Shown in pieces: positions 1-4,340 of a stretch of 11,174 nt of DNA. Numbering within the stretch: the stretch's first letter is position 1; every line of letters begins with the position of its first letter. The position numbers were made by a program, and so were the translations under genes. The notes below the pieces were generated by a model that had not been told where the DNA came from, made no database searches, and saw only the letters and a list, made by a program, of their open reading frames with translations. The DNA is taken from assembly GCA_038868255.1 (NCBI GenBank), contig JAWCTJ010000046.1, positions 1 through 11,174 on the forward strand, read 5' to 3'. The stretch comes from DRVV01 sp038868255 (GTDB taxonomy: Archaea; Thermoproteota; Bathyarchaeia; Bathyarchaeales; Bathycorpusculaceae).

Positions 1-27
1 AAAAAACTAGGTCCGCTACGGCTCTGA
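1..27 (+). CDS. 3' end of a probable MvhD-like gene (partial)
   Basis: The first frame from base 1 reads KKLGPLRL and then stops at TGA 25-27. The intact MvhD downstream in this window ends its conserved part with IKKLGPSPLK, and the winged-helix MvhD has LGLSPLK at the matching place, so this looks like the C-terminus of a third MvhD. It sits 19 bases before hdrC, and the second operon has the same order mvhD-hdrC-hdrB. Only eight residues are visible, so the call rests on a five-residue match (KKLGP) plus gene order. Confidence 0.5.
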   Translation, partial: KKLGPLRL

Positions 28-46
28 TAACCTGGAGGAAACGTGA

Positions 47-568
47 ATGACTGAGGCTGCCAAAGAAGGGACATCATCAGACTTTTCGATGGAAGTGAGG
101 CGAACTCTGGGTGGAGAGTCAATATCCCATTGCTATCAATGCGGGACATGCGCAAGCACTTGTCCAGTAGCCAAAGTGACTGATCGTTATAATCCTAGAC
201 AAGTAATTCGGCTATCCCTCCTGGGACAGAGGGAAAATGTGCTTGGAAATGATATGATATGGCTTTGCGCCTCATGCTATCAATGCCAAGAGCGGTGCCC
301 TCAAGAGGTCGAGATCGCAGACGTCATTTATGCCCTGAGAAACCTCGCCATAAAAGAAGGAAAGGCCCCTGACATATACGCCGAGTTTGCAACTACATTG
401 ATGAAAGAGGGGCGCCTAGCTTCCATGTCCAAATTCCTTGAGAAGAAAAGGGTTGAATATGGCCTCCCTTCGTTGAAGCCAACGGGTGTAGAAGCCCTGC
501 GGAAAATCTTGTCGGCAACGGGATTTGATAAACTGCCAGCAGCGAAGAGAAAAGGTGAGTCCACATGA
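47..568 (+). CDS. hdrC: Heterodisulfide reductase subunit C (HdrC), first copy
   Basis: Small electron-transfer subunit of 173 residues that carries electrons from HdrA to HdrB in the cytoplasm. Two [4Fe-4S] motifs are visible: C29-x2-C32-x2-C35-x3-C39-P and C74-x2-C77-x2-C80-x3-C84-P. The helical C-terminal part includes RVEYGLP, a stretch shared with the second HdrC of this window. Length is close to that of usual stand-alone HdrC. The ATG at 47 is preceded by GGAGG at 34-38. The stop overlaps the hdrB start as ATGA, so the pair should be translationally coupled. The two HdrC copies differ a good deal outside the Cys motifs (for example CYQCGTC against CFQCGTC, and CYQCQERC against CFTCVDHC), pointing to separate complexes rather than a recent duplication. 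Confidence 0.93.
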   Translation: MTEAAKEGTSSDFSMEVRRTLGGESISHCYQCGTCASTCPVAKVTDRYNPRQVIRLSLLGQRENVLGNDMIWLCASCYQCQERCPQEVEIADVIYALRNLAIKEGKAPDIYAEFATTLMKEGRLASMSKFLEKKRVEYGLPSLKPTGVEALRKILSATGFDKLPAAKRKGEST

Positions 569-1440
569 TTGGTTATGCACTTTTTTTAGGATGCACAATA
601 CCGGCACGTCAGCCTCACTATGAACTTTCAGCAAGAAAATCTCTGACGAAGCTTGGAGTAGAACTCATAGATCTGGAGGGCATGACCTGCTGCGCCCCTC
701 CACCCCTGCAATCCATAGATCTGGAAACAAGCCTAGCTATTGCTGCCTATAACATATGTTTAGCTGAGGAAGCCGATCTAGACATAGTTACGCTCTGCAC
801 CGGATGCTTCGAGTCACTAGCCATGACTAACAACCTCCTAAAAGAGAATGTGATGTTAAGATCACGTATAAACAGCATTCTCTCTAATGTTGGTAAAGAG
901 TTCAAAGGAAATAGGGAGGTCAAGCATTACTTGCAGGTTTTGCTGAATGATGTAGGCTTAAATCATATAAAGCAAAATGTTGTAAAGCCTTTAAGAGGCC
1001 TTAAGGTAGCTGCATTCTCAGGATGCCACCTTCTGAGGCCCAGCAAGCTTCTGCGTTTCGATGATCCGGAGCGACCTAGAATTTTCGACACTTTGATTGA
1101 GGCTTTAGGAGCACAAAGCATATGGTATCGAAATAAGCTAAAGTGCTGCGGCGGTCTACTGAGGGGCTACGCGGATGATGTGGCGTTGGCAATAGCAAGG
1201 GATAAAATCGTGAACGCCGTCAATGCCGGCGCAGATTGTATAGCAACCTTGTGTCCCTTCTGTTTCTTAACGCTCGATCTGGGGCAGTTTTTGATTAAGT
1301 CGACATACAAAGAGGAATATAATCTACCGATAATCCACTATGCAGAATTGCTCAGTTTAAGTCTGGGGATAGAGCCTAAAGAACTTGCCTTGGACTTTCA
1401 CAAGGTGAAGATTGACAGGGTTCTGGATAAAATAGGCTGA
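565..1440 (+). CDS. hdrB: Heterodisulfide reductase subunit B (HdrB), first copy
   Basis: Catalytic subunit of the Hdr family, 291 residues, expected to bind two non-cubane [4Fe-4S] clusters where a disulfide such as CoM-S-S-CoB is cleaved in methanogens. Both five-cysteine CCG-domain motifs are complete: C10, C42-C43, C78, C81, and C154, C194-C195, C230, C233. The first double cysteine is followed by Ala (CCA) instead of the usual Gly; the second is the usual CCGG. The start overlaps the hdrC stop (ATGA) with GGTGAG just upstream. The gene ends its operon: the next gene is on the opposite strand. The natural substrate is not shown by the sequence. CoM/CoB chemistry cannot be assumed, because many non-methanogens have this subunit. 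Confidence 0.93.
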   Translation: MIGYALFLGCTIPARQPHYELSARKSLTKLGVELIDLEGMTCCAPPPLQSIDLETSLAIAAYNICLAEEADLDIVTLCTGCFESLAMTNNLLKENVMLRSRINSILSNVGKEFKGNREVKHYLQVLLNDVGLNHIKQNVVKPLRGLKVAAFSGCHLLRPSKLLRFDDPERPRIFDTLIEALGAQSIWYRNKLKCCGGLLRGYADDVALAIARDKIVNAVNAGADCIATLCPFCFLTLDLGQFLIKSTYKEEYNLPIIHYAELLSLSLGIEPKELALDFHKVKIDRVLDKIG

Positions 1441-1465
1441 AACCTTCTCTGATCATTCGCGGCGA

Positions 1466-1484
1466 AGCCTCCCAATTGGCGGCT
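1466..1484. terminator. Imperfect hairpin between convergent genes
   Basis: AGCCTCC at 1466-1472 and GGCGGCT at 1478-1484 form a seven-base stem with one mismatch and loop CAATT, in the 85-base gap between the ends of hdrB and the oppositely oriented Hsp20-like gene. A short T-rich stretch (TTGTTT, 1490-1495) follows on the plus strand. Position suggests transcription termination, but archaeal terminators depend mainly on T-runs and this one is weak. Confidence 0.25.
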
Positions 1485-1525
1485 GATGCTTGTTTGACGA
1501 AGACGAGGCGCCATGATTTTGCTCT

Positions 1526-1993
1526 CTAGTTTTGGATGCGACTTTCTAGGGTATTATGATTCAATTTTGGAATGTCAACCTCAAAGGCCGCGTTGTTATT
1601 ACATGCCATAACCATGTTATCCATTTGCAGCTGCTCTAGGGGTAGATTTATTTTCCAGCATCGATCTTCCAGGCATAACTGTAATCCGTCGACATCCCTT
1701 TGAACAGTTACTTTTTGATCTCTGCAACGGCATTGCAGCAGAATTCTAACGCAATTATCATCTTCAAATATGTCTATTAATGGTTCCTCAACATGTGGTA
1801 GGGGAATGAAGCATTTGATCTGGATCTTATCCCCTATGCTTTCCTCTACTGTGTATTTCCTTTTGAGAAGATTTTCTATGGGTTCAACTGGCACGTTGCC
1901 ATCTTCGCTCTCCTTTTCGCTTTCAGCAAGCTTCTCAACTAGAACTCTGCAGAAAACATCTATGTTGCGAAGCGCCTCCTCAAAATCGTCCAT
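1526..1993 (-). CDS. Cys-rich Hsp20/alpha-crystallin-like (GvpH-like) protein, divergent
   Basis: A 155-residue protein with an acidic, probably flexible N-terminal third (1-55) and a C-terminal beta-rich domain (about 65-145). The domain fits the small-heat-shock fold: EEPLIDIFEDDN at its start matches the typical EPLvDvfeed opening, KINLPLEQ (114-121) matches the IxLP strand, and NNAAFEVDIPK (133-143) matches the NGVLeVxlPK end of the Hsp20 core. It carries eight cysteines (15, 61, 81, 88, 90, 107, 112, 131), including CxC at 88-90 and Cx4C at 107-112, which is unusual for this fold. The ATG has AGGGGAA just upstream. It lies 71 bases downstream of the PhoU gene on the same strand. A chaperone or scaffold role is only inferred from the fold; a redox or metal role for the cysteines is possible. 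Confidence 0.55.
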   Translation of the reverse strand: MDDFEEALRNIDVFCRVLVEKLAESEKESEDGNVPVEPIENLLKRKYTVEESIGDKIQIKCFIPLPHVEEPLIDIFEDDNCVRILLQCRCRDQKVTVQRDVDGLQLCLEDRCWKINLPLEQLQMDNMVMACNNNAAFEVDIPKLNHNTLESRIQN

Positions 1994-2025
1994 ATATTCC
2001 CCTATTTATAGTAATTATATTCATT

Positions 2026-2035
2026 AATTTAAGCC
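2026..2035 (-). promoter_or_regulatory. Possible TATA/BRE element of the Hsp20-like gene
   Basis: On the minus strand this reads GGCTTAAATT, an archaeal BRE/TATA-like string about 36 bases upstream of the ATG at 1993. That would place the transcription start near 2004 and give a leader of about ten bases containing the GGGG Shine-Dalgarno core. A closer TATAAATA (2003-2010) is too near the start codon to serve as the TATA box. Confidence 0.3.
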
Positions 2036-2042
2036 TTGTTAA

Positions 2043-2070
2043 GCTAAGTTTAGCGTAAATTTAATTACGC
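2043..2070. repeat. Two overlapping inverted repeats after the PhoU gene
   Basis: GCTAA-gt-TTAGC occupies 2043-2054, and GCGTAA-atttaa-TTACGC occupies 2053-2070. Both are perfect, and the second includes the PhoU stop codon (TAA on the minus strand at 2065-2067). They lie directly upstream of the proposed promoter of the Hsp20-like gene, so they could be a terminator hairpin for phoU, an operator for the next gene, or both. Confidence 0.35.
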
Positions 2071-3141
2071 TTTTCTCTCGGTTAAGAGGGGCACCGTTCT
2101 TACATGTTTAACTGTTTTAACGATCTCCTCAACTTCCTTGCTGGGCTTTTCCAGTGACCTGTTTATGGCTATCTCCGCGATGGATGCCCCTAGGTCTGCG
2201 ATTTTATTTAAACCTGATATCATCGCTCTGAGGTATGGGACTTCGGGAAGTTCGGTCATTAACCTGTCGATTTTATCGTATAATGATCGGTGCATTTCTA
2301 AAATTCCATTTGCAATTCTAATGTCTCTGGAGAATATGCAGTCCACGGCTTTTTGGAATATTGCCTGGGCCAAATCGCCAAAGTGCGCGATCTCCCTTAT
2401 AATTTCGTCTGAAATCTTACCCCTATATGCATCAAAGGCTAGAACTTTCTTGGCAAGATCCTCCGAGTAGTCCGAAATAAGCTCCAGAAACTGCAATATC
2501 AATCGTGTTGCAGGAATGAACAGTATGTCCGTTGCTCCCACATTTTCAGCTACTTCCGGCTTTGATTGTGCTTGCAGAAGCAGTCTTACAGCTAAGTAGT
2601 AAATCTTGTCAGCTTCCTCCTCGCGTTTCATAGCCTCCCTCGCCATCTCCATGTTATCCTCAACAAAGGCTTGGATGACCTCAGACAGCATCGTTGAGGC
2701 TATTATTGCAAGCCTCCTCATGAGCATATCCAGTTTAAATTTGGCTGGGTCAATGGAGCATTGCAGAAGAATGCTGTTTTGTGTTTCCTCAAGGATGCCG
2801 AGACCAATCAGTTTTTGAACTATCCCCCTAACTTCTTCCACGTAACTTTTATCTATTCTATTTGAGGATACTACCCTGATAACGTCACGCCCGAGAATGT
2901 AACTTCCTACGATTATTCTTCCAAGCATGCCTTTCTCGTTACATGCATCTACATTTATTATGTGCTCTTCTGCTTCCTCCTTTCGTGCGACATGTCCCGG
3001 CATGATTTTCAATGTACCATCCCTTTCCTGCAAGATGAATATCAGGTCGCCTGGATTGATGTTGTTACGTTTAGTCCATTCGCTGGGGAGAGAAACCGTG
3101 AGGGTAGAATATCCAACCTTCTGAACTTTTCTGCTCTCCAA
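2065..3141 (-). CDS. AbrB-domain PhoU-type phosphate/transport regulator
   Basis: A 358-residue regulator when started at the TTG at 3141. Residues 2-50 form an AbrB/SpoVT-type DNA-binding domain (RKVQKVGYSTLTVSLP, then W and NNINPGD), starting right at the N-terminus as usual. A middle region of about 50-135 follows, then two helical PhoU repeats (about 138-192 with KREEEADKI, and 253-332). This architecture is common in archaea, next to phosphate transport genes or alone, and is thought to couple phosphate or metal status to transcription or transporter activity; no transporter is visible here. The frame stays open upstream to ATGs at 3192 and 3231, but those add residues before the natural AbrB start, would overlap the DUF2061 promoter, and lack a good Shine-Dalgarno. 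The TTG has GGTGAG at 3145-3150. The family call is firm; the exact start is less certain. Confidence 0.88.
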   Translation of the reverse strand: MESRKVQKVGYSTLTVSLPSEWTKRNNINPGDLIFILQERDGTLKIMPGHVARKEEAEEHIINVDACNEKGMLGRIIVGSYILGRDVIRVVSSNRIDKSYVEEVRGIVQKLIGLGILEETQNSILLQCSIDPAKFKLDMLMRRLAIIASTMLSEVIQAFVEDNMEMAREAMKREEEADKIYYLAVRLLLQAQSKPEVAENVGATDILFIPATRLILQFLELISDYSEDLAKKVLAFDAYRGKISDEIIREIAHFGDLAQAIFQKAVDCIFSRDIRIANGILEMHRSLYDKIDRLMTELPEVPYLRAMISGLNKIADLGASIAEIAINRSLEKPSKEVEEIVKTVKHVRTVPLLTERKA

Positions 3142-3144
3142 AAT

Positions 3145-3150
3145 CTCACC
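3145..3150 (-). promoter_or_regulatory. Shine-Dalgarno that supports the TTG start of the PhoU gene
   Basis: The minus strand reads GGTGAG, then ATT, then TTG (3141). Spacing is short but within range, and the resulting protein begins exactly at the AbrB domain. Confidence 0.5.
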
Positions 3151-3160
3151 ATTTATACAA

Positions 3161-3168
3161 TAAATATA
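3161..3168 (-). promoter_or_regulatory. Possible TATA box of the PhoU gene
   Basis: The minus strand reads TATATTTA, about 20-27 bases upstream of the TTG start. A transcript from it would be nearly leaderless, which would make the Shine-Dalgarno just before the TTG redundant, so either the box or the ribosome site may be incidental. No stronger box lies between here and the divergent gene. Confidence 0.35.
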
Positions 3169-3218
3169 CAAAAATCCTAGTACATAAGCCATATTTTTCT
3201 TTTTCCATTTATCAAGCA

Positions 3219-3228
3219 TTATATTAAA
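3219..3228 (+). promoter_or_regulatory. Possible TATA box of the DUF2061 gene
   Basis: TTATATTAAA lies about 50 bases upstream of the TTG at 3275, predicting a transcription start near 3250 and a leader of about 25 bases with GGAG at 3263-3266. It overlaps the upstream part of the longest PhoU frame, which argues against the long PhoU form. Confidence 0.35.
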
Positions 3229-3237
3229 CAAAACTTA

Positions 3238-3253
3238 TTAGCTTTGGCGCTAA
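3238..3253. repeat. Inverted repeat TTAGC/GCTAA in the divergent promoter region
   Basis: TTAGC (3238-3242), six bases TTTGGC, then GCTAA (3249-3253), a perfect five-base dyad beside the predicted start of DUF2061 transcription. The same half-sites in the opposite arrangement occur after the PhoU gene (2043-2054). It is a candidate operator for the AbrB or RHH protein encoded on either side; short dyads also arise by chance in AT-rich DNA. Confidence 0.3.
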
Positions 3254-3274
3254 CCGTAAATTGGAGATTTTGAA

Positions 3275-3481
3275 TTGGAAAAACCCATTAGGAGTTTGTT
3301 GAAAGCGATTTCGTGGAGAATTGTGGCAACTCTTACAACGGTTTTCTTGGTGATTCTGTTCAGCAGGGATTGGACTCTCGGAGGCATCGTTGGGATCTTT
3401 GAATTTGTAATGAAAATTGTTGTTTATTATGTGCATGAACGGCTTTGGAACCTAATTAGCTTCGGCCGCGAACACATGTGA
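3275..3481 (+). CDS. DUF2061 small membrane protein
   Basis: A 68-residue protein with the full DUF2061 pattern: RSLLKAISWRIVATLTT near the N-terminus, a hydrophobic segment at about 15-30, a second at about 35-52, and YYVHERLW (51-58) near the end. It should be an integral membrane protein with two short helices. The family is widespread in bacteria and archaea and its function is unknown. The start is a TTG with GGAG eight bases upstream; no in-frame ATG exists ahead of the conserved region. It is transcribed divergently from the PhoU gene and is followed by 131 bases of AT-rich DNA containing the promoter of the RHH-GcvH gene, so it is probably a single-gene unit. Confidence 0.8.
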   Translation: MEKPIRSLLKAISWRIVATLTTVFLVILFSRDWTLGGIVGIFEFVMKIVVYYVHERLWNLISFGREHM

Positions 3482-3557
3482 ATAGTGACGCCAGGAGAAA
3501 ACGCGTTAATCCAAAATAATTATGATATATTCTATTAATGATAATATATGCAAATGG

Positions 3558-3566
3558 TATATATAT
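3558..3566 (+). promoter_or_regulatory. TATA box of the RHH-GcvH gene
   Basis: TATATATAT in an AT-rich gap, about 50 bases upstream of the ATG at 3613. A start 25 bases downstream would leave a leader of about 25 bases that contains the strong GGAGGTG ribosome site. A second AT-rich string (TTTAAGTTAAATA, 3571-3583) could serve instead. Confidence 0.45.
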
Positions 3567-3598
3567 TATGTTTAAGTTAAATATGGCATAGATGAAAA

Positions 3599-3605
3599 GG
3601 AGGTG
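3599..3605 (+). promoter_or_regulatory. Shine-Dalgarno GGAGGTG deciding the RHH-GcvH start
   Basis: This strong site lies seven bases before the ATG at 3613. An in-frame ATG at 3592 lies upstream of the site and has no such sequence of its own, so 3613 is the better start. Confidence 0.65.
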
Positions 3606-3612
3606 CGTGTTA

Positions 3613-4203
3613 ATGCCTGAATGGAGAACAATAAGTATTAGACAGGAGTTGATTAAGGAAATAGAGAAAGCGCTTGAAACTGGACGATACAGAAGTGTCT
3701 CAGAATTCGTTTCGGAGGCTATACGACTGCGCTTAGAGGAACTAATGAGGGTTGAGGGCATTTCAGCAACAAAAAGGGAACAGCTTCTAGCAATACCTGA
3801 ACAGCTGCTTTACACACCTAAGCACACGTGGGCCCAGATAACTCCTGAGGGAAACATTCGAGTAGGTATTTCAGATTATGCGCAGAGACATCTGAAAGGT
3901 ATAGCTCAGGTGATAACTGATAATGTCGGTAAAGAGGTTAATCAAATGGAGCCTTTTGGTGTTGCCGAAACATGGATGTTCATGTTCGATCTCTACGCGC
4001 CTGTCAGCGGCAAAATAGTGAAGGTTAACGAGAAATTGAAGGAAAAGCCTCAACTTATAAATGAGGACCCCTACAACGAAGGATGGATTGTGGAGATAAA
4101 GCCCAAAAATTCCATAACCCTGGAGGAGGAGCTCAAAAAGCTTCTCAGCTCAAGAGAATACAACAAATGGGTAAACAAGATTGAAGGAAGACTACGTGAA
4201 TAG
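3613..4203 (+). CDS. RHH DNA-binding domain fused to GcvH-like domain lacking the lipoyl lysine
   Basis: A 196-residue fusion. Residues 4-46 form a ribbon-helix-helix (CopG/ParD-type) domain: strand WRTISIRQEL, then helices around GRYRSVSEFVSEAIRLRLEEL. Residues 63-170 match the glycine-cleavage H-protein: YTPKHTW, VGISDYAQ, the EPFGVAE turn, DLYAPVSGKIVKVNE, and NEDPYNEGWIVEI. In true H-proteins the E-S-V-K turn bears the lipoyl lysine; here it is E-T-W-M, with Met122 (codon 3976-3978) in the lysine place and the next residues (FMF) also changed. No other lysine lies in that turn. A lipoyl carrier role in glycine cleavage is therefore unlikely. A regulator using the H fold as a sensor or docking domain is inferred, possibly for the Hdr operons on both sides. 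Domain calls are firm; the function is not known. Confidence 0.85.
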   Translation: MPEWRTISIRQELIKEIEKALETGRYRSVSEFVSEAIRLRLEELMRVEGISATKREQLLAIPEQLLYTPKHTWAQITPEGNIRVGISDYAQRHLKGIAQVITDNVGKEVNQMEPFGVAETWMFMFDLYAPVSGKIVKVNEKLKEKPQLINEDPYNEGWIVEIKPKNSITLEEELKKLLSSREYNKWVNKIEGRLRE

Positions 4204-4216
4204 CATCAACCATCCA

Positions 4217-4232
4217 CTTTTATAGCTAAAAG
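4217..4232. repeat. Inverted repeat CTTTTA/TAAAAG after the RHH-GcvH gene
   Basis: CTTTTA, loop TAGC, then TAAAAG, a perfect six-base AT-rich dyad 14 bases after the stop, followed by CCCTTTCTTATT. It may be a weak terminator for the RHH-GcvH transcript or an operator for the large operon starting below it. Confidence 0.3.
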
Positions 4233-4289
4233 CCCTTTCTTATTACCTGGATTTTGTGCCATATTTTTACTATTCTTGGTTCAGATGGC

Positions 4290-4299
4290 TTAATATATA
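4290..4299 (+). promoter_or_regulatory. TATA box of the large Hdr operon
   Basis: TTAATATATA-type string (CTTAATATATAT around 4289-4300) in the 137-base gap. It predicts a transcription start near 4320 and a leader of about 20 bases with GAGAAGGGG (4325-4333) before the ATG at 4341. No further promoter-like gap exists until the end of the window, because all later genes touch or overlap. Confidence 0.5.
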
Positions 4300-4340
4300 T
4301 CTCTAATTATCCAGATTATCTTCTGAGAAGGGGCGCTGAA

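Noticed and set aside
8..10. In-frame TAG before the TGA at 44-46, which could hint at readthrough (pyrrolysine)
   Set aside because: That frame gives only an 11-codon tail with no family match, while the neighbouring frame gives the MvhD-like KKLGP ending; no pyrrolysine genes are seen.
3490..3600. Repeated ATAT strings in the gap before the RHH-GcvH gene
   Set aside because: They look like plain AT-rich promoter DNA; no unit repeats exactly with regular spacing, so this is not a repeat array.
3613..4203. Ordinary lipoylated H-protein of the glycine cleavage system
   Set aside because: The lipoyl lysine is absent, an RHH domain is fused in front, and no gcvT or gcvP genes are nearby.
4254..4340. 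TTG-started N-terminal extension of the GltD/NfnL-like protein
   Set aside because: It would begin upstream of the best TATA box (4290-4299), has no ribosome site, and adds residues not expected in the family.
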